DNA of 64,000 nt from Clostridium sp. BJN0001 (GCF_022869825.1 NZ_CP094971.1:1799501-1863500), one strand, 5' to 3'. Positions 16,500 through 25,340 are shown, numbered from the stretch's first letter. The notes: generated by a model not told the origin, from the letters alone. A program made the numbers and translations.

Positions 16500-16996
16500 T
16501 TACTCAACTCCTTCAACATATCTTCAGCATAATCTTCACAATCCTTATTAAATTCAGACCCAAATTCTTTACCAGCCTTTTCAAATACATGTAGACCTTC
16601 AACAAATCCAATTTGAGTACCAATTCCTTTTCCTTCTTTAACTGCTTTAGCAAAATTATTACCACCGATATTTGCAGCTTTATCTCCTTCTTTTGTAGGA
16701 TTAAGGACTTCTCTATGTCCATATTCAATAAGATGCGCATGTGGAGAGCCTCCGTATACTCTTACAGAATTGTTTTCTTTGCTTTTATAATGATATACTT
16801 TTCCTCTTTTTATGCCTTTATAATAGTTTCCTGTATGCTTGGTAGTAAGGCTCTTTGCCTTTGATAAAGTTTTTTTCCTAAGTTTATTGCCTTCCTTCTG
16901 TAAAAATTTTTTACTCTTTTTAGGTTGCTCTGAATTTGAATAATCTAATAAATTTTTTGCAAAATCATCAAGATCACTTGTATCTATATTACTCAT
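16496..16996 (-). CDS. HK97 gp10-like neck/tail completion protein (XkdI-like)
   Basis: 166 residues, basic N-terminal half and the family stretch P-H-A-H-L-I-E-Y-G-H, the best mark of HK97 gp10-like proteins. It overlaps both neighbours by 4 bases. It would join the tail to the head-closure ring. Confidence 0.87.
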   Translation of the reverse strand: MSNIDTSDLDDFAKNLLDYSNSEQPKKSKKFLQKEGNKLRKKTLSKAKSLTTKHTGNYYKGIKRGKVYHYKSKENNSVRVYGGSPHAHLIEYGHREVLNPTKEGDKAANIGGNNFAKAVKEGKGIGTQIGFVEGLHVFEKAGKEFGSEFNKDCEDYAEDMLKELSK

Positions 16997-17322
16997 AAAA
17001 TCACCTCTTCACAGAATAACTCTAAGGTTTCATTACTGAAATATGGATTAAGGATATATTTAATATCAAATCTTTTTCCTCTGTACATAATATACATGTC
17101 ACTAGTTAATTCTTTGCATGATTCATACCTTACAATTACTTTATGAGTTACATTTGCAAGAACAGTATCAGCCTGTTGCTGTTGTAGGCTTCCTGTCTGT
17201 GGTCTTATTTCTGCCCATACAGTTTTTAATTTACTATATTCATAATCTGTCTCTCCAAGCTCATTCTCTACTTCAGTTTTAGAATAAATATCTATTCTGT
17301 GCCTTAAACTATTAATTTTCAT
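16993..17322 (-). CDS. Head closure / head-tail joining protein
   Basis: About 109 residues, SPP1 gp16/Phage_H_T_join type: L-R-H-R-I-D-I-Y near the start, V-W-A-E-I-R-P in the middle and R-Y-x-x-C-K-E-L-T-S-D-M-Y-I with the final strand. The ATG at 17322 follows GAGGTGATAAGTG; it overlaps the end of the connector gene. Confidence 0.87.
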   Translation of the reverse strand: MKINSLRHRIDIYSKTEVENELGETDYEYSKLKTVWAEIRPQTGSLQQQQADTVLANVTHKVIVRYESCKELTSDMYIMYRGKRFDIKYILNPYFSNETLELFCEEVIL

Positions 17323-17620
17323 CACTTATCACCTCAACAGTATAATCAGTTGATAAACACAAATGATTTTTAAGCATATTATATGAATCAGTATATCTTT
17401 GAGTTTCTTTATCATCAGAACTAAATTCAGCTTTACAGTAAATCTTAATAGATCTTAAAATTAAACTGTCTGTTTCTACTATTTTACTTTCTAAAACTCC
17501 GCTTAACTTTAAATCTGCCTTTGCTGCATCTATTGTATCTTTAATTTCTTCATCAAAATCATCAGAATCAACTCTTAATGTTAATTTAATCTTTTCTAAT
17601 AATTCTCCTATATTATTCAC
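17312..17620 (-). CDS. Head-tail connector protein (gp6-like)
   Basis: A 102-residue helical protein (L-R-V-D-S-D-D-F-D-E-E-I, I-D-A-A-K-A-D-L) of the Phage_connect/HK97 gp6-like family, coded directly after the capsid gene. It forms the adaptor ring on the portal. Confidence 0.83.
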   Translation of the reverse strand: MNNIGELLEKIKLTLRVDSDDFDEEIKDTIDAAKADLKLSGVLESKIVETDSLILRSIKIYCKAEFSSDDKETQRYTDSYNMLKNHLCLSTDYTVEVISDEN

Positions 17621-17635
17621 CGCCCTTCATTTTAA

Positions 17636-17656
17636 AAGGCGGCTAATTACCGCCTT
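17636..17656 (-). terminator. Hairpin after the major capsid gene
   Basis: AAGGCGG (17636-17642) pairs with CCGCCTT (17650-17656); minus-strand downstream TTTTAAAAT. Its GC-rich stem stands out in AT-rich DNA. It probably attenuates or protects the capsid mRNA. Confidence 0.6.
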
Positions 17657-17667
17657 AATCATTAAAA

Positions 17668-18936
17668 CTATGCTGTTTTAGGTTCCATATAAGCAAATGC
17701 TTTAGTGGTTAATATATCACCATCAAAGATCATATACCCCATGTAATCAGTTTTTCTCTGTTTTACATGATCTTCCTGATACATTGTTATGTCTTTATTT
17801 TTATTTGCAGCATATCCTTCAGCAATATCTCCAATTAAAATACAATTTTCAGATACTGCATCTTCTTCTTTTACAATAGCTCCAAATGCAACTCCGACTC
17901 CACCCTTTGTTGTATCTGGTATAAAGTATGGTCTGCCAGTTGTATCAGTAATATTTGCAAGAACTGTCCAAACTGTAGCACTCTTTGCATATATGATCTT
18001 CTTATAACCGCTTTTTACTTTGGATAATAAAGATGTCATATCTTTATATGAAGCTCCATTTGTAGAATCATATTGAACTACTTGTGGTGTACTCTCTTCT
18101 GCTTTTACTGCTGTAACAATTCCTCGTGGCTGAGCCTTGAATGAATCGCTATCTCCTGGCTTGCCTTTACCATTAACAATCCCATTAGCAATAGCATTAC
18201 CAAGCTTCTTTCCTATTTTTTGTGAAATGTATGTTAAAAAATCATCTGTTGACATTTCTTTAAGCTTCCATGAAATAGTAATACACTTACTTAAATCGCA
18301 GCCTGTTAAATTAACCTCACCAAACTTAACTTCATCACTTGGTGTTTCATCAGCTTCATCTCCCCACTCGGCATCAGCACCATCAATTTTTTCTGTAGTA
18401 ATTGTTACATTTCCCTTAATAGAAGTTGCAAACATATCAGAAATAATAGGATGCTGTTCACCCATCTCCTGCCATATTCCTTTTTTAACTGTTTCAGGAA
18501 CTAATACAGCATTACTTGATACCGTATTTAAAGTATCTGAATTTTGGAATCTAGCATTAATATCATCAAATACTTTCTTTTGTTCATCATCTAATTTTCT
18601 TCCACGCATTACATTTGCAAAAGCTTCTTTATATATTTCTTGCTGCTGAGCTTTTAATTTTTTATCATGATTTGAATTTCCTAGTGTTCCTATATTCGCA
18701 TTTTCAGGAGTTGCTAAATTAGCAAGTTGCATTTGTGGTACTGCGCTCCCTTCTAATGTCGCAATATTAGATTTATTAGTTGCGAATTTATCCCATGCTT
18801 TATCCATTTCTTTTATATTATTTGAAAGTTCATTACATTTCTCATTGTCTCCATTTTTTAACGCTGTTCTTGCTTCATTTAACATTTTTTCTCTTTGTGC
18901 CTTATAATCAGCATAATCTTTAAATTTAAATTTCAT
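17668..18936 (-). CDS. HK97-fold major capsid protein
   Basis: 422 residues. About 1-115 is a helical delta/scaffold domain (K-E-M-D-K-A-W-D-K), expected to be cleaved by the adjacent protease. The HK97 fold follows, with G-I-W-Q-E-M-G-E-Q-H-P-I, S-W-K-L-K-E-M-S, Q-P-R-G-I-V-T and a C-terminal M-I-F-D-G-D-I-L. It is the main shell protein. Confidence 0.94.
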   Translation of the reverse strand: MKFKFKDYADYKAQREKMLNEARTALKNGDNEKCNELSNNIKEMDKAWDKFATNKSNIATLEGSAVPQMQLANLATPENANIGTLGNSNHDKKLKAQQQEIYKEAFANVMRGRKLDDEQKKVFDDINARFQNSDTLNTVSSNAVLVPETVKKGIWQEMGEQHPIISDMFATSIKGNVTITTEKIDGADAEWGDEADETPSDEVKFGEVNLTGCDLSKCITISWKLKEMSTDDFLTYISQKIGKKLGNAIANGIVNGKGKPGDSDSFKAQPRGIVTAVKAEESTPQVVQYDSTNGASYKDMTSLLSKVKSGYKKIIYAKSATVWTVLANITDTTGRPYFIPDTTKGGVGVAFGAIVKEEDAVSENCILIGDIAEGYAANKNKDITMYQEDHVKQRKTDYMGYMIFDGDILTTKAFAYMEPKTA

Positions 18937-18941
18937 TAATA

Positions 18942-19652
18942 TTACCTTCCTTCTAATTCTAATAAATTTAGTTTTGCATTATAAAAAGCCATTGAATTTT
19001 TATTCTTCAATGGTTCATTTTCTGGTTTCTTCACTGTATTTCTTATTTTTTCTTTTACTTCTTCACTAAGCACATTTACAAAATGTGCATTATATAATGC
19101 TGCTTTAGCTTTATTTTGTGGATTATCTTCCATATTGATTATTTCATCAATAAAGCCTTTTTCTTTTGCAGCTTCTGGATCAAGCCAGGTTTCTTCATTC
19201 ATCAAATTTAATATTTCTTCCTGACTCATGCCTGTTTTAATTCTATATGCATTACAAATACTTTTATTAGCGGTTTTAAGTATCTGACTATTTTTATCCA
19301 TTACATTATAATCTCCACTTGCTATACCACTAACATTATGAATCATATACATAGCTGTCGGAGACATCCTGACCTTATCTCCAGCACATGAAATTATTGT
19401 AGCAGCACTCCCAGCAAAACCAACAATATCAATAGTAACATTATTAGAATACTGATTTAAAATGTAATATATCTCACTTCCAGCAAATACATCTCCGCCA
19501 CCGCTATTAACTTCAACTGTTATTTCATCATTCTCTGCATCTTTTAATTGATTTTTTACACATTTAGGGCTTACTGCTGCAATACCAAACCAATCATAAA
19601 TCCACTGATCGTCATCTGATACAATCGTACCTTTTATTTGAATACTCTTCAC
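18942..19652 (-). CDS. ClpP-like prohead maturation protease
   Basis: 236 residues. Catalytic serine in G-F-A-G-S-A-A-T, histidine in Y-M-I-H-N-V, and the N-S-G-G-G-D-V-F oxyanion region. It lies between portal and capsid and would remove the capsid delta domain. The final 40 residues form a charged tail. Confidence 0.94.
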   Translation of the reverse strand: MKSIQIKGTIVSDDDQWIYDWFGIAAVSPKCVKNQLKDAENDEITVEVNSGGGDVFAGSEIYYILNQYSNNVTIDIVGFAGSAATIISCAGDKVRMSPTAMYMIHNVSGIASGDYNVMDKNSQILKTANKSICNAYRIKTGMSQEEILNLMNEETWLDPEAAKEKGFIDEIINMEDNPQNKAKAALYNAHFVNVLSEEVKEKIRNTVKKPENEPLKNKNSMAFYNAKLNLLELEGR

Positions 19653-20824
19653 TAACTTTCACCCCCTTTCGTTGTATTTCCTTCTGTAGTAGGTGCAGTA
19701 TCCAGCCTTCTTATAGGCACATCCCCACCATCAATAGGTGTTAAATTAAATACTGCCCTCCATTCATTTGGAGTAAGAGCTCCTCTATCCACCATTGAAA
19801 CAAGTCCTAATTTAGTAGTAATGCTGGCACATGCCAAATTAATTGCTTCAAAAACAATATAATTTCCAAAGCTCCTTTGATTTCTATTAAATATTTTTCT
19901 TGTGTATTCATTTTTCCACTGTAATGCATCAGGTTCAACCTGGCTCTCATAATATGAATTCCATTCATCTTCTGTATAATCACTTTGAACTATCTTCTCA
20001 TTTGTATTAAAAAATGAAAAAAGCCTTTTAATGGTTCTATCCTGCTGAGCAGCATTAGGTACAAAATCCTTAGGTTCTATTCTTTGAGCATCAACCTTTG
20101 AATCAACTCCTGCTGCTCCAAGAGTATCTGTTTCAGTTGATAAATAATTATTAACAAATTCTTTTACATTTTTCTTTAAATCTTCTGGTCTTAAGCTTGT
20201 TGCATATTTCAAAAGCCACCTTACTACACCACTATTTTTTATTGCCTTAACAGTTCCCTGATCAATAGTACCTACAACATTCATTAATGGCTCAAGTGCC
20301 TTGCCATTTGAATCTCCAAATATCTCCTTTGAATTATAGTCATTTCTAAGATGTATAACTTCTGTATAGGGAACATTTAATAATTTCCCATTAGTTAGAT
20401 AAAACTGCAACCATAATTCTTTATTATCTCCTACATATTTTGTATTAACTCCTGTACAGTTTATAGGATATAATTCACATGGCAGCCCAAACTCATTTTT
20501 TATTATTAGTATAAACGCATTATTATTTAATGCTAATTGAGTTTCCACCTTCATTTGTAAAACCTGTCCACACATATATGGATTAGGTTCTTCAAGCAAA
20601 AATCTAATGTAAGGTTCTGGATTTATTTGAATCTTTTTACCATCATCTCTTATATGTTTTGCTTCCAGCTTTCCTATTGCATTTACTTTTGGTCTTATAC
20701 AAGCTCTTATTACATCACTTTCATATAGCTTTCCATTCCATGCATAAAAACCTTCTCCATAATCTGCAATAATTTTAATTCTTTCAGACTTTCCAACATT
20801 TCTAAATAAATTAAATAATTTCAA
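19652..20824 (-). CDS. HK97-type portal protein
   Basis: About 390 residues: A-C-I-R-P-K-V-N-A-I-G-K-L near residue 45, E-E-P-N-P-Y-M near 85, a D-Y-N-S-K-E-I-F stretch, and the terminal L-T-P-N-E-W-R motif. The likely start is TTG 20824, eight bases after AAAGGAGG; an earlier frame start would put the ribosome site inside the gene. It forms the DNA gate and terminase dock. It overlaps the protease start. Confidence 0.92.
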   Translation of the reverse strand: MKLFNLFRNVGKSERIKIIADYGEGFYAWNGKLYESDVIRACIRPKVNAIGKLEAKHIRDDGKKIQINPEPYIRFLLEEPNPYMCGQVLQMKVETQLALNNNAFILIIKNEFGLPCELYPINCTGVNTKYVGDNKELWLQFYLTNGKLLNVPYTEVIHLRNDYNSKEIFGDSNGKALEPLMNVVGTIDQGTVKAIKNSGVVRWLLKYATSLRPEDLKKNVKEFVNNYLSTETDTLGAAGVDSKVDAQRIEPKDFVPNAAQQDRTIKRLFSFFNTNEKIVQSDYTEDEWNSYYESQVEPDALQWKNEYTRKIFNRNQRSFGNYIVFEAINLACASITTKLGLVSMVDRGALTPNEWRAVFNLTPIDGGDVPIRRLDTAPTTEGNTTKGGES

Positions 20825-20837
20825 TTTCACACCTCCT

Positions 20838-22544
20838 TTAAATAACACTTTCGTAATCTTGCTTTACTCTTTCATACTGTACATATGCATCAAGTAAACT
20901 TGCAAGGCCATCAATTCTTCTTCTCTGATTGCTTGTCTTAATTGGCTGTATATTATCATTTTTGTCAATATCCACAGCAGTATTACTAAGACACCATTTC
21001 AGAATAGGATTATTATTATAGTTGATTATTTTACTCTCAAGGTCAGCTCCTAAATTCTTCATTGGTCCACTTAATGTTTTCTTACCTTGAATAACTGGCT
21101 CCCATGTTGACTCTCCAAACGTATTTTTCATATCTTCAATCCAATAGCTAGCACTCCAGCTATCGTAACCGCCACTAAATATATAAATATCATACTTTTC
21201 CTGAATCTCCTGAAACCATTCAGTAACATATTTATAATGTACTTTATTTCCTGGAGTTGTTCTAAGAAGTCCTATGTCTTTCCATATATCATAAGGTATT
21301 TTATCCTCTTCAACTCTTTTTTGAAGTAACTCTTCAGGAAGAAAGTACATCTGCATAACATATATCTCAGGATCATTAGGAATTTTAAATATTATTGTTG
21401 CACATGTTAAGTCTGTTGTTGACGAAAGGTCTGCACCACCTATTCCATATCTAGGCTTTAATTTTTCAATATCAAATATATTAAAATTATTAAGCTGCTC
21501 AAATGTAAGCCATGCTTCACTTGAAGTCTCTCTTATATTAAAATCCTTACATAATAAATTCTTAACAAGTAATGGATTTGCTTTAGCCTTATTAACTTTT
21601 CTTTTTAACTGGTCAAGCTTTTTTATAGTTCCAAGTCCTGGATTTGCCTTTATCCAGTTTTCCTCTTCTGTCCATTCCTTTCTGTTATCCAGTTCGTATA
21701 TTACTGGCAGAAATGTTTCATCTTTATATCCATCAGGATCATCATAACCGTTGATTACTTTTGAAGCTTCATCATATTTAATATCAAAAACACATTCTCT
21801 TACAGTACCTGCAGTTGTAGTTATAAATATAAGTGGTTCTTCTCTTGCAGATGTTCCATCAACAATAACATCATATAAATTTTTATCAGTCCATGCATGA
21901 ATTTCATCAAGTAATGCACAATGAACATTTAAACCATCTAAACTATCAGAATCTCTTCCCAGAGGTTTAAAAAAAGAATCGTTAAAATCACTTGTAAGCT
22001 CTCCAACTAAAGTTTTAATTCTTTTCTTAAGAGCCTTAGATTTTTTAACCATTCTTTTTGATTCAAGCCATATTATTTTTGCCTGGTCCTTTTTTGTAGC
22101 ACATGCGTAAACTTCTGCTCCTGGTTCTCCATCAGCTATCTGCATATAAAGACCAATTGCTGCAGCTAAAGTTGATTTACCATTCTTTCTTGCTACAACT
22201 AAAAGAACCTCTTTATATTTTCTTGTACCTTCTAATTTATCAACCATTCCAAACGTTGCAGCAACAAGAGCCTTCTGCCATAATTCAAGTATAAAGGCCT
22301 TTCCTCCCATACTTCCTTTAGAATGTTTACAATAGTTTTCAATAAACTCGATAGCATGATTTGCTTTGTGATTATCATATTCCCATATACTATTAGGATC
22401 ATTAATTATTTCAACTATATGTTTATATACCTTATAAACTTTTAAACTAACAACTTTTTTGCCATTCTGTATAATCCAGTTCCAATACTCCAGAATAGGA
22501 TTGTACGTTTCATCATAAATTATCTTTCTAACTACTCTGCTCAT
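20838..22544 (-). CDS. Terminase large subunit
   Basis: 568 residues. ATPase with Walker A-like A-R-K-N-G-K-S-T and Walker B A-L-L-D-E-I-H; nuclease domain begins with G-G-A-D-L-S-S-T-T-D. Terminase_1/HK97-like class, which is normally paired with P27 small subunits and HNH genes as here. It pumps and cuts phage DNA. Confidence 0.95.
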   Translation of the reverse strand: MSRVVRKIIYDETYNPILEYWNWIIQNGKKVVSLKVYKVYKHIVEIINDPNSIWEYDNHKANHAIEFIENYCKHSKGSMGGKAFILELWQKALVAATFGMVDKLEGTRKYKEVLLVVARKNGKSTLAAAIGLYMQIADGEPGAEVYACATKKDQAKIIWLESKRMVKKSKALKKRIKTLVGELTSDFNDSFFKPLGRDSDSLDGLNVHCALLDEIHAWTDKNLYDVIVDGTSAREEPLIFITTTAGTVRECVFDIKYDEASKVINGYDDPDGYKDETFLPVIYELDNRKEWTEEENWIKANPGLGTIKKLDQLKRKVNKAKANPLLVKNLLCKDFNIRETSSEAWLTFEQLNNFNIFDIEKLKPRYGIGGADLSSTTDLTCATIIFKIPNDPEIYVMQMYFLPEELLQKRVEEDKIPYDIWKDIGLLRTTPGNKVHYKYVTEWFQEIQEKYDIYIFSGGYDSWSASYWIEDMKNTFGESTWEPVIQGKKTLSGPMKNLGADLESKIINYNNNPILKWCLSNTAVDIDKNDNIQPIKTSNQRRRIDGLASLLDAYVQYERVKQDYESVI

Positions 22545-22924
22545 TTACTATTAACAAATTCCTCAAAATCATCATCATCTTTTTTCATTTTGTCTTTTGG
22601 AAGATAATCATTAATGGCTTTCATAGCTGAAATAAAATTTTTAACCATCGTATTATAAATTTCTACTTCTGGAGACTTCTTTGTTCCCCATTGGTTTTCT
22701 CCATTCTGATATTCAGAAATAAGTCCATTCTGATTTAAGGTGTCCTGAAGTTCTCTTAAAGTAACTGCCATGTAAGCAGCATTCTGGATTAACGATTCAA
22801 CTGACTTTTTTACATGTTTATCTAAATCCTTGAAAAGAGCATTAATTTTCTTTATCTCTTTTTTTATCAGGATATCTTTTTCTATCTCCTTGCATTTATC
22901 GTTCGTGTTTTTTGAATTTGCCAC
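22541..22924 (-). CDS. P27-family terminase small subunit
   Basis: 127 residues, helical, with V-K-S-V-E-S-L-I-Q-N-A-A-Y and P-E-V-E-I-Y-N-T-M-V-K-N-F, as in P27 small terminases, and an acidic C-terminus. It overlaps the large subunit by 4 bases. It recognises the packaging site. Confidence 0.88.
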   Translation of the reverse strand: MANSKNTNDKCKEIEKDILIKKEIKKINALFKDLDKHVKKSVESLIQNAAYMAVTLRELQDTLNQNGLISEYQNGENQWGTKKSPEVEIYNTMVKNFISAMKAINDYLPKDKMKKDDDDFEEFVNSK

Positions 22925-22986
22925 TTACTACACCTCCCCTCTAAAATTACTTTTGTGTTTTTTTAACCTTCCCCATACGGTCTAGC

Positions 22987-23316
22987 TCAAAGCCCCCCAG
23001 ATTTATTTTTAGGGGGGAGTTCTACAAGATCACCATTAGGATCAAATACTAATCCTTCCCTCGTTACTCTTTTCTTTTCTCTTTCAAACTCATGCTCTTT
23101 GTTATGACAATCTAAACAAAGATACTCAAGGTTATCAAAGTTTAATGTGATATCAGGATCGTTAATATTATCTTGCGTTATATACTTCTTGTGATGAACT
23201 ATCTTTCCTGGCTTACCACAACGCTCACATAAACCATACACAGTTTTAATATATCCATCTCTACATTTAATCCATTCTTTACTTGTGTAAAATGACTTTG
23301 CATATTCTTTAGACAT
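22987..23316 (-). CDS. HNH endonuclease
   Basis: 109 residues. C-E-R-C-G-K and C-L-D-C-H-N zinc knuckles surround the I-V-H-H-K-K and N-L-E-Y-L-C-L-D-C-H-N-K-E-H motifs of phage HNH nucleases. Upstream of the small terminase, the position in which HNH proteins assist cos cleavage in HK97-like phages. The 3' end codes G-rich S-G-G-L from a run of G residues (see 22995-23021). Confidence 0.92.
   Translation of the reverse strand: MSKEYAKSFYTSKEWIKCRDGYIKTVYGLCERCGKPGKIVHHKKYITQDNINDPDITLNFDNLEYLCLDCHNKEHEFEREKKRVTREGLVFDPNGDLVELPPKNKSGGL
22995..23021. repeat. GC-rich inverted repeat at HNH 3' end
   Basis: CCCCCC and GGGGGG runs flank a 13-base AT-rich spacer within about 22995-23021. Such GC runs are otherwise absent here. 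It could be the cohesive-end/terminase target or just a hairpin. Confidence 0.4.
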
Positions 23317-23377
23317 ATTATTTTATTAACTCCTTCCACACGCTTTACTTGTCATATGCCATTACTTTGTCTTTATT

Positions 23378-23608
23378 TTATTCACCTTTTATAAAATTCA
23401 TAGTCTCACTTTTTGATTTATAATAAGCTTTCAATAAACCTATAGCTCCATCATCTAATGTAAAACTACATCTTTCAATATTGATATCTTTCGAAAGTTT
23501 TCTATTTATAACTTCAAATGATATCATTGCATCTGATTGAATATCTTCTAACATATCATTTATTATTGCAATAGATTCTAAAGTATATCTGACTTTATTA
23601 TTATTCAT
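23378..23608 (-). CDS. Small hypothetical phage protein
   Basis: 76 residues: V-R-Y-T-L-E-S-I-A-I-I-N-D-M near the start, mostly helical, ending M-N-F-I-K-G-E. ATG follows AAAGGAAATG. No family recognised; between recombinase and HNH. Confidence 0.6.
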   Translation of the reverse strand: MNNNKVRYTLESIAIINDMLEDIQSDAMISFEVINRKLSKDINIERCSFTLDDGAIGLLKAYYKSKSETMNFIKGE

Positions 23609-23804
23609 TTTATATCATTTCCTTTCACTAACCTGTGGATAACTTTCACTGAACGTTCGTGTTTTCCTTGAATTTATAGCCTATTTTCTTAGGGAATAAG
23701 ACATTGACTTTTTAAAGCTCATATATAGGAAGCTATTTTTTATTATGCTTTCTTATGTGTAACCACACAAAAATAAGACATTCATACTATAAAAAAATAA
23801 AAGT
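23609..23804. other. Non-coding interval before the packaging genes
   Basis: No ORF or strong hairpin. AT-rich, with one AACGTTCGTG island. It may contain a late promoter or packaging sequence, but nothing certain was seen. Confidence 0.4.
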
Positions 23805-24434
23805 TTAATGGATTAAGTCATTAAGTGTTTCTGAATAATTATCAAAAACTTCTCTGTCTAAACCCAAATAAACTTTTGTTTCTTCTATCGAACTATGTCC
23901 CAGCATTTCTTTTATAGCTAATAGATCATGACCGTTTGTTTCATATATTCTGTATGCATAAGTTTTCCTCATACTATGTGCAGTTATTTTAATTATTCCA
24001 AAATAATTAGCTGCTTCTTTTAATATTTCAGTTACCCTTTTAACCTGAATGTGTCCACCTTTTCTACTTGGAAACATATATTCATAATCGTTTTTATCTT
24101 TTATATATTCCTGGAGCTTACTTCTCAGGTTTTTAATTATAACTACTTTTCTTGGTTTTCTATTTTTCTCACGTATATTCTTTGAATGAAGCTTTTTGCC
24201 TTCCATAATAGAAAAATATCCTGATTCTAAAGCGTTTTTTATCTCTCTCACTTTAAGTTCAATAAGATCACCTGCACGATATCCTGTTGCTATCCCTAAA
24301 ATGAAAAGCATATAATTTCTGTAACTTTTTACTTTAAGATAATCCTGAATATCAAGCACCTCACTCACACTTTTGATAGGATTAGATGCCTGTTTTTTTC
24401 TTCTGCTTCTAAAGGTGCTGCTATGATGCCTCAT
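23805..24434 (-). CDS. Short tyrosine recombinase near the packaging genes
   Basis: 209 residues, catalytic domain only: R in A-T-G-Y-R-A-G-D-L, H-S-M-R-K-T, M-L-G-H-S-S and tyrosine in K-V-Y-L-G-L. The core-binding domain is reduced to about 35 residues. ATG at 24434 is 9 bases after AAGGTG; a GTG four codons earlier is possible. Clostridial phages often keep such a gene upstream of the terminase. It is not the integrase (34036). Its function is unknown. Confidence 0.87.
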   Translation of the reverse strand: MRHHSSTFRSRRKKQASNPIKSVSEVLDIQDYLKVKSYRNYMLFILGIATGYRAGDLIELKVREIKNALESGYFSIMEGKKLHSKNIREKNRKPRKVVIIKNLRSKLQEYIKDKNDYEYMFPSRKGGHIQVKRVTEILKEAANYFGIIKITAHSMRKTYAYRIYETNGHDLLAIKEMLGHSSIEETKVYLGLDREVFDNYSETLNDLIH

Positions 24435-24442
24435 ATCAAAAC

Positions 24443-24625
24443 TCACCTTCTCTTTTCACTATTATGAAAGCATTCAATAACATCTCTTTTTGTATACTTT
24501 TTATAAAATAAATCTAATTTTTCACATTCATTTTTCTGTACACATTTTTTACAAAGTTCCGGAGACTTAGCACAAATAACCTTATCTCCTTTGAAGTTAA
24601 TATTTAATCTTATTTTATTGCTCAT
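24443..24625 (-). CDS. Small Cys-rich protein
   Basis: 60 residues with C-A-K-S-P-E-L-C-K-K-C and C-E-K-L-D spacing that could bind zinc. ATG follows AGGAGG. Stop overlaps the recombinase ribosome site, so the two are coupled. Family not recognised. Confidence 0.65.
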   Translation of the reverse strand: MSNKIRLNINFKGDKVICAKSPELCKKCVQKNECEKLDLFYKKYTKRDVIECFHNSEKRR

Positions 24626-24657
24626 ATAAGCCTCCTTTTAAAAAATTGCATAATAAA

Positions 24658-24682
24658 AAGCACCTAATAAAATTAAGTGCTT
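24658..24682 (-). terminator. Intrinsic terminator ahead of the late genes
   Basis: AAGCAC (24658-24663) pairs with GTGCTT (24677-24682), followed on the minus strand by TTTTTATTATG. It sits between the late-regulator gene with its repeats and the packaging operon, so late transcription must start downstream or read through. Confidence 0.6.
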
Positions 24683-24745
24683 GAAAAATAAATGATTTAA
24701 TTTTTTAACCAATTACAGTATATAATATTTTTTTGTGCCTGTATA

Positions 24746-24828
24746 GGTACTTTCGTTGCTACCCTAACTGATACCTTTGTGGTACCTTTGCTGCTACCCC
24801 TATTGCTACCCTAGCTGTTACCCCTTAG
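24746..24828. repeat. Seven 12-bp GNTACC repeats
   Basis: Units start at 24746, 24758, 24770, 24781, 24793, 24805 and 24817, each G-N-T-A-C-C/T followed by about six variable bases; one unit is 11 bp. Example units are GCTACCCTAACT and GCTACCCTAGCT. No uninterrupted ORF covers them. Placed between the late-regulator-like gene and the packaging genes. Confidence 0.8.
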
Positions 24829-24836
24829 CAGAAATT

Positions 24837-25229
24837 TTATGATAATTTTAGTTTGTCAAATGCCCTATCTATGGTCTTTTTAATACTTTTTCGGGATCTA
24901 AATAATTCCTGTGATGCTCTTGTTATACTTTTCTTTTCTATATAAACTTTTTTTATAACTTCTGTTTCATCTATATCTAATCTTTTTAATGCATTATCAA
25001 TTCTTTTATTTGCAATTTCATAAATCATTATTTTCTTTTTTAAAGTGTTAATTTCATTTATCGCATAATCATTATTTTTACAATTAGTAGATGTCTGTAC
25101 CCTTTCATCATAACTTATTCCTCCAAGCTCTTCGCCAACCTTAAGCTCTTCAATCTTTAATTTCATGTCATCTATTTCAATTTCTCTTAATCTATATAAT
25201 GCTAATTCTCTTTTTACTCTTTCACTCAT
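24837..25229 (-). CDS. Late-transcription regulator-like protein (ArpU/sigma-like)
   Basis: 130 residues, helical. The C-terminal 40 residues (D-E-T-E-V-I-K-K-V-Y, S-I-T-R-A-S-Q-E-L-F, S-I-K-K-T-I-D-R-A) form a sigma region-4/ArpU-like helix-turn-helix; the N-terminal part is coiled coil. Such genes lie just upstream of the small terminase in Firmicute phages and switch on late genes. ATG at 25229 follows AGGTGATTTTA. Exact family uncertain. Confidence 0.75.
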   Translation of the reverse strand: MSERVKRELALYRLREIEIDDMKLKIEELKVGEELGGISYDERVQTSTNCKNNDYAINEINTLKKKIMIYEIANKRIDNALKRLDIDETEVIKKVYIEKKSITRASQELFRSRKSIKKTIDRAFDKLKLS

Positions 25230-25255
25230 TAAAATCACCTATCCTTTTCTTTTTA

Positions 25256-25340
25256 TGATATAATTTAGATAGGTTGAGAATTTATTACCAGTTTATTCTC
25301 TATTATGTAAGGTGTTCGTGAGGAACACCTTTTTATTTTT
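25256..25340 (+). ncRNA. Candidate antisense-oriented small RNA
   Basis: Plus-strand extended -10 TGATATAAT (25256-25264), expected start near 25271, hairpin GAGAAT/ATTCTC (25276-25300), then AGGTGTTC-gtgag-GAACACCT (25310-25330) and TTTTTATTTTT. Together these look like a terminated RNA of about 70 bases running against the surrounding minus-strand genes. The -35 is poor. Transcription is not shown. Confidence 0.45.
25310..25330 (+). terminator. AGGTGTTC-stem hairpin, copy 1
   Basis: Eight-bp stem, loop GTGAG, plus-strand T-run. The identical stem occurs at 31678-31698 and 33311-33331 with different loops. Confidence 0.75.

Noticed and set aside
18137..18649. Plus-strand ORF of 170 codons
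   Set aside because: Shadow of the capsid gene with no recognisable domain or start signal.
24746..24828. CRISPR array
   Set aside because: Repeat units are 12 bp without spacers and there are no cas genes.
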